This document shows, piece by piece, positions 1-7,679 of a stretch of 40,411 nt of DNA (its first letter is position 1; the number at the start of each line of letters is the position of its first letter). Under the pieces are notes generated by a model. It ran no database searches, had not been told where the DNA came from, and saw only the letters and a program-made list of their open reading frames with translations. This DNA comes from Lentisphaeria bacterium (GTDB lineage Bacteria > Verrucomicrobiota > Lentisphaeria > Victivallales > Victivallaceae), in contig CAAGDG010000039.1 of assembly GCA_900768515.1 (NCBI GenBank), positions 1 to 40,411 of the forward strand. The letters are read 5' to 3'. Made by a program: the position numbers and the translations under genes.

Positions 1-42
1 AGGAGGAAGAGGGATTTTTTTGAGTGGGAATTTACCAAAAAG

Positions 43-87
43 ATGAATGCCGTCGGGCTATGATGACCGCCCGACGGCATTCATTTT
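43..87 (+). terminator. Rho-independent terminator-like hairpin
   Basis: A perfect 15-bp inverted repeat (arms 43-57 and 70-84, 12-base loop) is followed by a short T run at 84-87. It probably ends a transcript entering from the left of the window. The next reading frame begins directly after it, so that frame has no leader of its own. Confidence 0.75.
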
Positions 88-582
88 GTGGCCATTTTCC
101 CCTTCGAAAAAATCTCCCCTCGATCCACCATCACCATGGAGCTGGCTGGGCGCTTACCTCGCCGCAACATGCCGGAAGATTCGGAAAACTACGTGATTAT
201 TGAAAGCACAGCTCAACTGAAAGCTGAATTACATCTGGCGAAGAGCAACGGCTTTACAGCAGGCATCATCATGATCGAAATGATGCCGATTCTTCTCCAG
301 CATATCTTTGACACGCTTGATTTCAAAATTCCCGATGACTTTTCCCTCATTGTAAAAGATATCGGGGGAATGTTTCAATATCTGAAACCGGCTCCGACAA
401 CGTTCGAACAGAACCTGAAAGTTCTCGCTCAGAATGCCGTTGATATGATTGAAGAGATCCGAAATGGGAAAGCATCGCAGGTTCGGGACCGCTCAGTCGA
501 AAATATCTTCCATCCAAGAGAAACAACAATACCCCTTTCCCCGCAGAAGAGAACCGGCGCCGAAAATCCGGAGGATGCATAA
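88..582 (+). pseudogene. C-terminal fragment of a LacI/GntR-LacI-type sugar-responsive regulator
   Basis: The translated product (up to 164 residues) matches only the last third of the periplasmic-binding-protein-like sensor domain of LacI-type regulators. A stretch resembling 'GFTAGIIM' occupies the place of the usual GFTAVxCAND segment. It is followed by 'KIPDDFSLI', the family's IP-D-SLIGFD strand, and by the 'TTFEQNLKVLAQNAVDM' helix where the family has TTIRQP..ELG..A. The DNA-binding domain and first sensor lobe are absent. The only available start is a GTG right behind a terminator hairpin with no ribosome site. The last ~20 residues look like read-through. I infer a dead remnant of a regulator that may once have controlled the neighbouring alpha-galactosidase. 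It could instead be expressed from an unseen start, but this is unlikely. Confidence 0.65.
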
Positions 583-904
583 TCCCGTTCGTCAGACACG
601 GAGCTTTCTGCGGAGCGCCTTTCGAGCGGCACAATCAGGAAGTTCCAGCTTCTATTCCTCCCCCTCCCCCGCTGGCAACAGGGAACTGCATCACATCTCT
701 TCCGGAAGAGAATATTGTGGATGACCGCCCCTGGATTATGGACCGGTCCATTTTTCCCCTGCATTTTTCTTTCTCTTCTTTTGCTCCCTGCCGTTTTCCG
801 CTTCCAGAGGAATGAGTTTTTCCGGAATGCTCTGCTGGCGAATGCAAAGCCCCTATCCACCCTCTTTCCGCGAAAAAACGGCTCAGGTCTCCGAAAGAAC
901 AGAG
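583..904. other. Gene-free stretch
   Basis: I see no convincing gene, RNA or terminator here. Open frames on both strands have a composition unlike the neighbouring genes and resemble no protein family I know. It lies between the regulator remnant and the 3' end of the alpha-galactosidase gene, so it is probably decayed sequence. Confidence 0.5.
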
Positions 905-3055
905 TTAATGAACTTTTTTACAGAGGATCACAAGTCCGCACCAGTCGGGAAGATTCGTTAAAGTCAGAACCGAACCGTGTTGTTCCACTTTGACACTGGG
1001 TTCCCCGAAGGTGTCCGCAAGTTCCATGCCGGGAGAAAGAGAGATTTCCATTTTGGGATCCGCATTGGCAAATGTATGAATGACAAGCATTTCCGCATCA
1101 TCATTTGTTCTGTGGAAAATCTGCGCTCCGCGCGGATGATTCCAGGACTCTCCCTTCAGACGCTGATCGAGCCGGGATTCTCCGGATCGGATGAGCGGTT
1201 TGACCTTTTCATAAAAGTCCGTTGCCTCATAGACGCGCTGCATCTGGGATTCGTCGATGGTATCAACATCACCCGAAATACAGAGACGGCCGATGAAACC
1301 GGCCGCGAGCGTGTAACAGATGCGTCGATCATCATCCCATTTCCGCAGGACTGCCCAGACCTGATTTTTGGAAAGATCAATCTGCATCGCCGTTCCAGAC
1401 GCGACAAGAGGAATCGAAATATCCTCGTGCGCATCCGAGAAACTTGCCATATTGCCAAGCTGAAGCCATCCGGCCGTGAGGCGGTGTCCTCCGGAGGCAC
1501 AGACCTCCAGCGTCAGCTCCGGCAGTTCACGCAGCATTTTCCGGTAGAACTCGCGCACTTCCAGCAGCAGTTGCCGCAATCCTTCCGCCGTGGAACCGTT
1601 CTCCGTATCCACCCCGGGACTGGCGTAGTTGTAATCGACCTTGATGTAACCGATCCGATGTTTCTTCAGGAAGTGGATCACACGCTCTGTCATAAGATCC
1701 CGGACTTCCTGTTTTCGGAAATCCAGAGACATGGATGGACGATCCACACAGCAGGGCTGCCCATGATACGTCGTTGCAAGATCTTTCCGTTCCACGCCGA
1801 GTTTTGACAGCTCCTTGTGGAAGTTTTCAAATTCAAACCAGATTCCGGGAATGAAGCCCTTCTGATAGACGGCATCGATATAGGCATCGAAATCGGGGAA
1901 ACGTTCCGCAGCGATTTCCCAGTCGCCGATTCCCGGATATTTGCAGCCGTCGGAGCGGAACCAGCCGGCATCCATGACAAAGTATTTGATCTTATGTCCC
2001 TTCAATTTATCGGCGAGCTGCAGCAGGCGCTCCGAGGTGGGGCGCCCCCATGTCGTACAGTATTCGTTGAAAATAACCGGCAGGTCCTTCTCCGCTTCGA
2101 CGGGATGCTCCTCCGCAACTTTCTGCCAGCGGGTGATCCGATTCAGAACATGATCCATATCTCCTCTGGCGCAGGAGAGAATGGCCGGAGGACCGCTGAG
2201 TTTTTCACCCGGTTTCAAAACCCGTTCCCAGCCGGCGAATTCAAAATCAGGCAGTCCGCCCGCCATATTGAGGTAGTCGCCCACCCGGTTGATCTCCAGC
2301 TGCCACGGCGTAATGGTTGCAAGCTGAACGCCCCATGTCACTCCGGCAGCGGTATCTTCCAGTCCGAGAGTCGGAAAATAGCGTTTGACCACCAGAGAGG
2401 AACGTTGTCCGAAACGAAGAGCATGGGAAATCCCCGCACTCCACGAGCGTTCCAGGATCAGCGACTCGACGGAATCAACAATATGACGTCCCTCCGCGCT
2501 CCAATATGCTCCATACCGGTGAACTTTATACCGGTCGGGACCATCATCGGGAGCGAATGGAGAGAGCATCCCGATCTGAAAGCTGGCAAGCTGATCCAGT
2601 ATCAGCGGTGCATCTCCGACATTTTCAACTTCCGTATTGATTTCCAGAAAATCTTCCCCCTCGACCCATCGGATCGAATGAACGATCCGCAATCCATGTT
2701 TTTCCCGGAATACGGTTTCGATGCAGTTCCCCTTCTGCTGCTGGGAAACGAATTCCACATTGCGCGCCGTTTCGCTTTCCGTCATGGTTTCGCCGACCTG
2801 GTAGCCGCCGGCAAGAAGATCCGGCCGCACATGCAGCTGAATCATTCCGTCGAATGTGACCGAACTCGTTTTTGTGTGATTGGCCGTGCAGATTCCCCTG
2901 CATGCCGTTGTCATCGTAATATCGGTCTGATGTTCCGGAATTTCGCTTTCCATTCCCTGGGGAATCACGGTAAAGGCGAGTCTTTTGTCCTTCTTCAGGA
3001 ATAAAACCGTCATATCACCGCATTCAAAGCGGCTGAATTCTTCAAAAGGCAGCAT
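905..3055 (-). CDS. Alpha-galactosidase, GH36 family
   Basis: Predicted retaining alpha-galactosidase (716 residues, normal for GH36) that releases terminal alpha-1,6-galactose from raffinose-type sugars or galactomannan fragments. An N-terminal beta-supersandwich (about 1-310) precedes the (beta/alpha)8 barrel, which opens with 'KYFVMDAGWF' (about 357-366). The nucleophile is Asp474 in 'YIKVDYN'. The substrate loop is 'EVCASGGHR' (about 517-525). The acid/base is Asp541 in 'SFSDAHE'. The family usually has GGGR, so GGHR is a small departure. No signal peptide is seen, so it is probably cytoplasmic and would need an oligosaccharide transporter outside this window. The start is supported by GGGAGG seven bases upstream and by a good promoter at 3085-3112. 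Family assignment is firm; the exact substrate is inferred. Confidence 0.93.
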   Translation of the reverse strand: MLPFEEFSRFECGDMTVLFLKKDKRLAFTVIPQGMESEIPEHQTDITMTTACRGICTANHTKTSSVTFDGMIQLHVRPDLLAGGYQVGETMTESETARNVEFVSQQQKGNCIETVFREKHGLRIVHSIRWVEGEDFLEINTEVENVGDAPLILDQLASFQIGMLSPFAPDDGPDRYKVHRYGAYWSAEGRHIVDSVESLILERSWSAGISHALRFGQRSSLVVKRYFPTLGLEDTAAGVTWGVQLATITPWQLEINRVGDYLNMAGGLPDFEFAGWERVLKPGEKLSGPPAILSCARGDMDHVLNRITRWQKVAEEHPVEAEKDLPVIFNEYCTTWGRPTSERLLQLADKLKGHKIKYFVMDAGWFRSDGCKYPGIGDWEIAAERFPDFDAYIDAVYQKGFIPGIWFEFENFHKELSKLGVERKDLATTYHGQPCCVDRPSMSLDFRKQEVRDLMTERVIHFLKKHRIGYIKVDYNYASPGVDTENGSTAEGLRQLLLEVREFYRKMLRELPELTLEVCASGGHRLTAGWLQLGNMASFSDAHEDISIPLVASGTAMQIDLSKNQVWAVLRKWDDDRRICYTLAAGFIGRLCISGDVDTIDESQMQRVYEATDFYEKVKPLIRSGESRLDQRLKGESWNHPRGAQIFHRTNDDAEMLVIHTFANADPKMEISLSPGMELADTFGEPSVKVEQHGSVLTLTNLPDWCGLVILCKKVH

Positions 3056-3084
3056 TTTTTCCTCCCATTTTCGGTATTTGATTT

Positions 3085-3112
3085 ATTATACTTGAGAAAT
3101 CAGCCGATTCAA
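3085..3112 (-). promoter_or_regulatory. Sigma-70 promoter of the alpha-galactosidase gene
   Basis: On the minus strand TTGAAT (3112-3107) and TATAAT (3090-3085) are separated by 16 bases, with the start codon about 30 bases downstream of the -10 box. Confidence 0.7.
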
Positions 3113-3176
3113 GAGCGTTTCTTTCATTCCGAAGGAAAAAACGGATCCGTCTGAGAGGATTTCTTCCTGCGGGCTG

Positions 3177-3881
3177 TTAACGTTCCGGGCGAGGAACACT
3201 TTTCGCTTCTTTGATCCCGGAAACAGCCGGGATCAGGAGGAACGCCCGTTCGCTCCCCAGGAAAGAAAGGCTCTGAATGATTTTTCCCGGATGAGGATTG
3301 TTCCATTTCAAGACGAACAGATCGCGAGTTTCCCCTTCAGGCAGAGCGATTTTCCCGGCGGAATCCGGATTATTTGCGGCGGAAAACCAGTCGTCACACC
3401 CCTGACCGCGGAGGAACTCAAAGGATTCCGCAGTCCCATCCGCATAGCGGACAATTCCTTTGCCGAGCGGTTCCCCTTTTTTTGCCGAGACCAGCAGAGC
3501 CGTGTTCAAAATATGGATCTCTCGCAGCCGGGAGTTCACAACGACCCGGGGACACTCGTCCGAAAAATCTTTTCCGACAGCAATCACATGTTTCAGCTGT
3601 TCCGGAATAGAGAAAAGAGACTCCTTATATTCCCGAATCCCCGATTGGAGCAGGATGAGAGAGCCTCCATTCAACTTGTTCTTTTCCGACAGGTTGGAAA
3701 AATCGGTTTTCAGTTTTGCAGAATTGGAACAATCGAAAAACAGAGTGTTTGCTCTCTTTTCCGGATCTGTTTTTCGCATCAGGCGCAAGTTCCGCAAATC
3801 GACAGAACCTTTTCTTATTACGCCGGCCATGACAAGGACTCGGGAATCCGGCTTTTCCACTCGAATCCCGACAGAATACAT
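3177..3881 (-). pseudogene. Orphan C-terminal beta-sandwich fragment of a large glycosidase-type protein
   Basis: A 234-residue frame lacks a signal peptide, a ribosome site and any catalytic barrel. Its C-terminal half has the order 'VRYADGTAESFEF', 'GCDDWF', 'LKWNNPHPGKIIQSLSF' and a closing hydrophobic strand. This parallels residues about 335-415 of the 1115-residue glycosidase at 28585 ('VTYADGSRSRIPV', 'DVGNWW', 'PIKSITF'), so both hold the same type of accessory beta-sandwich domain. I infer that this is what remains of a longer secreted carbohydrate-active enzyme whose front was deleted. It sits just upstream of the alpha-galactosidase in the same direction, but that gene has its own promoter. 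It could be a stand-alone small protein; the missing start signals argue against that. Confidence 0.5.
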
Positions 3882-4030
3882 CAGACTTTTTCGTGACGGC
3901 AGCGAATTGCATTAATCGGAGGCTTATTCCCGCGTTCACTCCGTCCTCCGGACGGTTCCGGCGCTTCCGGATCGCCTTTCCTTGAAAGCCGATCCTCCAG
4001 CGTCGGTCAATTTGATTTATGATTCAGAAA

Positions 4031-4049
4031 TTCTGATTTGCAATCAGAA
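4031..4049. promoter_or_regulatory. Perfect palindrome, operator candidate
   Basis: TTCTGATT and AATCAGAA flank a 3-base centre. It lies in the 429-base gene-free stretch 3882-4310 ahead of the amidohydrolase gene. The size and symmetry fit a dimeric repressor site; the binding protein is unknown. Confidence 0.45.
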
Positions 4050-4072
4050 TTTTCCATGCTATCTTACTCTTA

Positions 4073-4114
4073 TTGACAGAATATGATGCATTGTTGCATC
4101 ATATTGACTGTCAA
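4073..4114. promoter_or_regulatory. Long imperfect inverted repeat, operator or RNA hairpin
   Basis: The left arm 4073-4090 and right arm 4095-4114 pair over 18 positions around a TTGT centre. The only break is a two-base bulge (GA at 4106-4107). The inner AATATGATGCA/TGCATCATATT part is perfect. No T run follows, so it is not a simple terminator. Confidence 0.5.
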
Positions 4115-4198
4115 TTTATTAACATGGAGAAAAGTGTCACCTGTTTTTTACTGAAAAACAGAACCATTTATTCCCGCACATGACAATGAAAATGAGGG

Positions 4199-4278
4199 GG
4201 CGTAATCAGAAAATTACGCCATTTTGAAATTGTTAGAAGGACAGGTGTGGTTGCTTTTGCAAAATTCACGCCTATATT
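4199..4278 (+). promoter_or_regulatory. Hairpin and promoter ahead of the amidohydrolase-acyltransferase pair
   Basis: An 8-bp stem (4199-4206 with 4213-4220) precedes a plausible promoter: TTGCTT at 4251-4256 and TATATT at 4273-4278 with 16 bases between. The start codon at 4311 has an AAAGGAGA ribosome site. With the two palindromes upstream, this is a densely structured control region; apart from these elements I see nothing in 3882-4310. Confidence 0.5.
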
Positions 4279-4310
4279 ATCATTGAACAATTCAAGGAAA
4301 GGAGAATCCC

Positions 4311-5132
4311 GTGAATCTTGATTTTCATGCCCATTTCAATTCGGAAGATCCCGCGCTTGTCCGGGAGTTTGTAAAAAACTGCGAAAGAAACGAATGCATC
4401 ACCGCTCTCTGCCACTGTCCGCACATTGAGGGAGCATGGCCCGGCAACGACGCAGTACTCCGCGCATGCCGCGAATATCCGGAGTGGCTCATTCCCCTTG
4501 CCAACATCGAGCTCACCGACAAGGAACCCGATCTCGGGGAACTGCACAGGCTTGTCGATCTCGGCGCGAAAGGCGTAAAGTGCATAGACCCCTGGCATCC
4601 TTACGACCATGACCTCTACATGCCGCTTTACGAAGAATGTGAAAAGCTCGGCATTCCCATGCTCTTCCACACCGGAAACTACCGCCCGGCGCCACACCAC
4701 ATGATCCAGCGCCGCCCTACACTCAAGAACATGGATCCCGTCAATCTCGACCGCCCGGCTCGCTCATTCCAGAAACTTAAAATCGTCATTGCACACCTCG
4801 GCACGGGATTCTGGCGTCTTCAGGCTGCGGAAATGATCAAGCTGCACCCCAACGTCTACGCAGACCTTGCCGGCTGCGGCTCCTGGCAGGCCCTCTCCGC
4901 CGAAGAGCTCACTCAACTGCTAAAACCCGCGATTTTCCTCTGCAAGGACAATGCGCAGTACTTCCGCAAGCTCGTTTTAGGGACCGACTGCTACATCAAT
5001 GCACCCAACACTCAAACGCAGGGAAAACTTCATTATGAACAGATTCTCAGCAAAATCGGTGCAGACCGCGAACTCCACGATGCCGTCATGGGAAAAACCG
5101 TCGCCGAATGGCTCGGTCTCAAAGGGTTATGA
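4311..5132 (+). CDS. Amidohydrolase-related metal-dependent hydrolase
   Basis: This 273-residue protein is a TIM-barrel hydrolase of the amidohydrolase-2 group (PF04909-like), which contains hydrolases and decarboxylases acting on small carboxylated or ring compounds. Metal-site landmarks are in order: 'DFHAHF' at the N terminus (HxH on strand 1), 'LFHTGN' (strand 5 His), 'IVIAHLG' (strand 6 His) and 'VLGTD' near the end (strand 8 Asp). It starts at GTG behind an AAAGGAGA ribosome site. Its stop overlaps the next start as ATGA, so the two products are probably made together. Substrate is unknown. No signal peptide, so cytoplasmic. The codons are C-rich, unlike the G-rich genes after 13.4 kb. 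Confidence 0.85.
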   Translation: MNLDFHAHFNSEDPALVREFVKNCERNECITALCHCPHIEGAWPGNDAVLRACREYPEWLIPLANIELTDKEPDLGELHRLVDLGAKGVKCIDPWHPYDHDLYMPLYEECEKLGIPMLFHTGNYRPAPHHMIQRRPTLKNMDPVNLDRPARSFQKLKIVIAHLGTGFWRLQAAEMIKLHPNVYADLAGCGSWQALSAEELTQLLKPAIFLCKDNAQYFRKLVLGTDCYINAPNTQTQGKLHYEQILSKIGADRELHDAVMGKTVAEWLGLKGL

Positions 5133-6385
5133 TTATGGAACTCGCCCGCATCTGCAGATTCTTCGGCTATTCCGCCGAAACCGAAACCATGCTCCGCAAC
5201 TGCGGCTGGAGCGAAGCGGATGAACGTTCTTCCGAAACGCCCGAATTCCTCACAATCGCATTTCAGGAAAAATACTATCCGCAGACCCGCTGCAGGATCG
5301 ACGCCATGCCTGCCATCCGGCGAATTTCCGCCATTGCGGAACAGAACCCGGAAGTGCGGACGCTTGCGCGCTATCTCAGCCGGATCTATCTCCATACACG
5401 CGACAACAACACCCCGGACGCACTCCCCCTCCCCGAAAAGGTTTTCGGCGACGATGCCGGCGTCTTATTTCTTATGGTGGCGACCGCGGCGATACCGATG
5501 ATCGAAGCGACTCATCGCAGATACGGCATTCCGGAGCATTACGCGGCGGATTCCGCAAGCTGGATCGGCGGCAGCTCCCTGCTTTTCAATCAAAGCCATG
5601 GAAATCTGCCCGGATTCCTCCTGAACCAGATCCGCTGGCTCCGCTGCTCCATCGACGGAACGCTCTTCCGCATCGGACGCCTCGAATTCAAAATGACGAC
5701 AGTCCCCAGCCATGTTCCGGCGATCTACCGCAATGCGGAGGGACGCACTCTGCTCCTCTGCGGCGACGGCTGGTTCCTCAACAAAGACGGTCTGCGCGTC
5801 CGCATGGATTCCCTCGATGCGGCATTCAAAACGACCCTCGATCATATCGACGGTTCTGTCACGGGCACTCCGATATCCCCGCTCGGAGTCGCCCTCCCCG
5901 GAAAAACCGTGACTCTCAGCGATTCGGAATGGAAACCGCTCATCTCCCCGTGGGAGACGATTCTCGAAATCCACATCCCCGGCGGTGGCGGCATGACTCC
6001 CGAACGCCTGCGCGACTCTCTCAACCAGGCCCTCGCCTTTTTCCGGTCCTTTTTCCATAAGGAAATCCGGCTGTTTACCTGCAACTCCTGGATTCTCAAC
6101 CCGGAGTGGGAAAAACGCCTTCCCGAATCCAACATTGCGGCATTCCTCCGCGAAGGATACCTCTATCCGCATGAAATCGGAGACGGCAGAGACGGACTCT
6201 TCTTCCTTTTCGGCCGCATGGATGGAGATCCGCTCTCCTATCCGGCCGACAACTCCATGCGCCGCGCCATGCTGGATGTCCTCCGCGAAGGCGGAATCCT
6301 CAAACGCGGAGGCATGGTGCTCCCCGCAGCCGATCTTAAGTTTTTCGGCACACAGCATTACCGCAAACAACAGGGAAAACCCTGA
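5129..6385 (+). CDS. Two-domain acyltransferase of the NAT_N/GNAT_C type
   Basis: About 418 residues from the ATG at 5129, which overlaps the upstream stop as ATGA; a second ATG at 5135 is also possible. The C-terminal half resembles the GNAT-like domain recalled from 'acyltransferase domain-containing' proteins (PF18164-like): a strand like 'ILEIHIPGGGGMTPE', then 'SLNQALAFFRSFF', 'FTCNSWILNPEWEKRLPESN' and 'RREGYLYP'-like elements. The N-terminal half would be the NAT_N helical domain. No substrate is known for this family to my knowledge. Coupling to an amidohydrolase suggests one enzyme forms and the other removes or remodels an amide or acyl bond, which is inference. A strong terminator follows. 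Confidence 0.65.
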   Translation: MIMELARICRFFGYSAETETMLRNCGWSEADERSSETPEFLTIAFQEKYYPQTRCRIDAMPAIRRISAIAEQNPEVRTLARYLSRIYLHTRDNNTPDALPLPEKVFGDDAGVLFLMVATAAIPMIEATHRRYGIPEHYAADSASWIGGSSLLFNQSHGNLPGFLLNQIRWLRCSIDGTLFRIGRLEFKMTTVPSHVPAIYRNAEGRTLLLCGDGWFLNKDGLRVRMDSLDAAFKTTLDHIDGSVTGTPISPLGVALPGKTVTLSDSEWKPLISPWETILEIHIPGGGGMTPERLRDSLNQALAFFRSFFHKEIRLFTCNSWILNPEWEKRLPESNIAAFLREGYLYPHEIGDGRDGLFFLFGRMDGDPLSYPADNSMRRAMLDVLREGGILKRGGMVLPAADLKFFGTQHYRKQQGKP

Positions 6386-6392
6386 AAAAAAT

Positions 6393-6441
6393 CCGTCTGC
6401 TTTTCTCCGTTCAAACAGTCGGACAAAAAGCAGACGGGCGT
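6393..6441 (+). terminator. Terminator of the amidohydrolase-acyltransferase operon
   Basis: A 12-bp stem (6393-6404 pairs with 6426-6437) starts a few bases after the acyltransferase stop. The 21-base loop contains a further CCG/CGG pairing, and a T-rich stretch follows shortly after. Confidence 0.7.
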
Positions 6442-6452
6442 ATTTTCCTCGC

Positions 6453-6481
6453 TTGAATTTCCCGTTTTCCGGTGTTATGCT
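6453..6481 (+). promoter_or_regulatory. Promoter of the truncated peroxiredoxin gene
   Basis: TTGAAT (6453-6458) and TATGCT (6476-6481) are spaced by 17 bases, about 50 bases ahead of the ATG. The control region thus survived although the gene behind it is cut. Confidence 0.55.
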
Positions 6482-6529
6482 TGAATAAGGAAACATGCCG
6501 TTTCCGAATCAAACAAGGGGGATTTCATC

Positions 6530-6706
6530 ATGTCTGCACTCGTCACAGAAAATGCGCCGGATTTCACCGCAAACGCCGTCATGGGAGACAACTCGTTCCG
6601 CAAATTCAAACTTTCCAGTCTGAAAGGCAGATACGTCGTTCTCTTCTTCTACCCGATGGACTTCTCGTTCGTCTGTCCGTCGGAAATTCTCGCATTCAAT
6701 GAAAAA
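6530..6706 (+). pseudogene. ahpC: Peroxiredoxin (AhpC/TSA type), 5' fragment
   Basis: The first 59 codons are a clear typical 2-Cys peroxiredoxin: 'ENAPDFTANAV', the beta-strand 'GRYVVLFFYPMDF', and the peroxidatic Cys49 in 'FVCPSEI'. After 'AFNEK' similarity stops abruptly. The frame runs on into unrelated residues to a stop at 6775, where the family should continue with the VxGVSVDS strand and a resolving cysteine. The rest is not found elsewhere in the window. GGGG near 6520 gives a ribosome site, so a short non-functional product is possible. The break at about 6706 is the left edge of inserted or rearranged DNA. Loss of a peroxide scavenger would matter for an anaerobe unless another copy exists. 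Confidence 0.85.
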
Positions 6707-6821
6707 TATGAACATTCATTTTCTGCATATTCTCAAGAATTGTCCGCAGATCCCCGTCTTTCACATCCTGCATGAACGAAAACAGTTTATTGACTGTTTC
6801 ATTGACCTGTTTACTGTTCAT
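6696..6821 (-). pseudogene. Stray N-terminal gene fragment of unknown family
   Basis: On the minus strand a 41-residue frame starts at ATG 6821 ('MNSKQVNETV...', '...DLRTILENMQKMN') and stops at the peroxiredoxin junction. Its residue mix (amphipathic helix, few rare residues) looks like real protein rather than a shadow. I infer the start of a gene whose remainder was lost when the peroxiredoxin was cut. I do not recognise the family, and the ribosome site is weak. Confidence 0.35.
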
Positions 6822-7115
6822 GAAGCCTTGATTGATAACATCAAAGCGAAGGTTCTTCTGGCAGACCGTGGTTATGATTCGGACGCAATTGTCGAGAAAG
6901 CGGAAAAAGCAGGGATGAAGGCAGTTATTCCGCCAAGAAAAAATCGCAAAATACAACGTGAATACGACAAGGAATTGTACAAGTTACGGCATTTTGTCGA
7001 AAATGCATTCATGATATTAAAACGTTGGCGCGGAGTCGCAACCAGATATGCTAAAAAAACCGCTTCGTTTCTTGCTGCAGTACAAATCAGGTGTATTGCT
7101 GCTTGGGTCTTTTAA
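6819..7115 (+). mobile_element. IS5-family transposase, C-terminal remnant
   Basis: About 99 residues match the end of IS5-group DDE transposases. They include 'VLLADRGYDSD' (second catalytic Asp), 'VIPPRKNRK', 'ERHxVEN'-type text seen here as 'LRHFVENAFMILKRWRG' (catalytic Glu), 'ATRYAKKTASFLAAV' and a hydrophobic end. The first catalytic Asp, the N-terminal part and a left terminal repeat are missing, so it cannot move itself. The right end of the element should lie near 7115-7140. It marks one side of the accessory island and may have caused the deletion that removed the rest of the peroxiredoxin gene. Confidence 0.85.
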
Positions 7116-7172
7116 CTATTGACGACACGATCTAAAGTTTGGAAAAGCAGGGCTTTTTCCAAAAAAAAAGAT

Positions 7173-7212
7173 GTAACACATTGATTTGTTACGTAACACA
7201 TTAAACTGTTAC
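7173..7212. promoter_or_regulatory. Two abutting 20-base dyads, likely operators of the island
   Basis: Positions 7173-7192 and 7193-7212 each begin GTAACA, end TGTTAC and have an 8-base centre beginning CATT. They touch without spacer. A third half-like TTGTAACAA sits at 7248-7256. They lie just upstream of the island promoter, as expected for a repressor or for replication-initiator binding sites. Confidence 0.65.
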
Positions 7213-7215
7213 TAT

Positions 7216-7242
7216 TTGAAATTCAAAAACTTGTGGTATAAT
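7216..7242 (+). promoter_or_regulatory. Promoter of the island's first operon
   Basis: A consensus TATAAT (7237-7242) is preceded by TGG, an extended -10 element. A weak -35 (TTGAAA, 7216-7221) stands at a short 15-base spacing. The twin dyads end 3 bases upstream, so a bound repressor would block polymerase. Confidence 0.7.
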
Positions 7243-7295
7243 TACCCTTGTAACAACTGCAACACAGCGCAGTAAAAAACAAAGGAGGTTATACC

Positions 7296-7640
7296 ATGAC
7301 CGCAAATGTCACCACTGTACCGGCGGATATCCTTAATGGCGTGGCGTCGATTCTGAAACCGTATGGGGTGGATATTGTCGCCATTCTCGCACAGCAGGAA
7401 AACAACCCGCCGCCGCCGATTGTCGAAACCTTAAGAAAAAAATACCTTACCTGCGATGAAGCCACCCGCTATTGCGGGGTACGGCGCTGGACGTTGTGGA
7501 AAGCGGAACGCGAGGGAAAAATAAAGGCCTCCAAGATTTCCGATTCCGCGAACAGCCGTGTTCTCTACGACCGGGACAGCATTGACGCATGGCTTGAATC
7601 CCGCACCAAAAAGCCGGGCCGCAAGACGCTTTCCAAGTGA
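7296..7640 (+). CDS. Excisionase/AlpA-like helix-turn-helix protein
   Basis: A 114-residue protein. Residues about 49-105 form a MerR-type winged helix-turn-helix as in excisionases ('YLTCDEATRYCGV', 'WTLWKAEREGKIKASKI', then 'VLYDRDSIDAWLES'). The N-terminal 45 residues are helical with a Pro-rich linker and may mediate oligomerisation. A strong ribosome site AAAGGAGGT lies seven bases before the ATG. It is the first gene behind the twin-operator promoter, so it may control its own promoter or help excise the element, as AlpA-like proteins do in phage satellites. Its exact role is inferred. Confidence 0.75.
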   Translation: MTANVTTVPADILNGVASILKPYGVDIVAILAQQENNPPPPIVETLRKKYLTCDEATRYCGVRRWTLWKAEREGKIKASKISDSANSRVLYDRDSIDAWLESRTKKPGRKTLSK

Positions 7641-7679
7641 CAATCAATCTTCAAAGAGAACAGGCGGTAAATTTCGGCC

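Noticed and set aside
7141..7160. Terminator behind the IS5 remnant
   Set aside because: The short stem GGAAAAGC/GCTTTTTCC is followed by As, not Ts, on the plus strand, and on the minus strand the Ts come before the stem.
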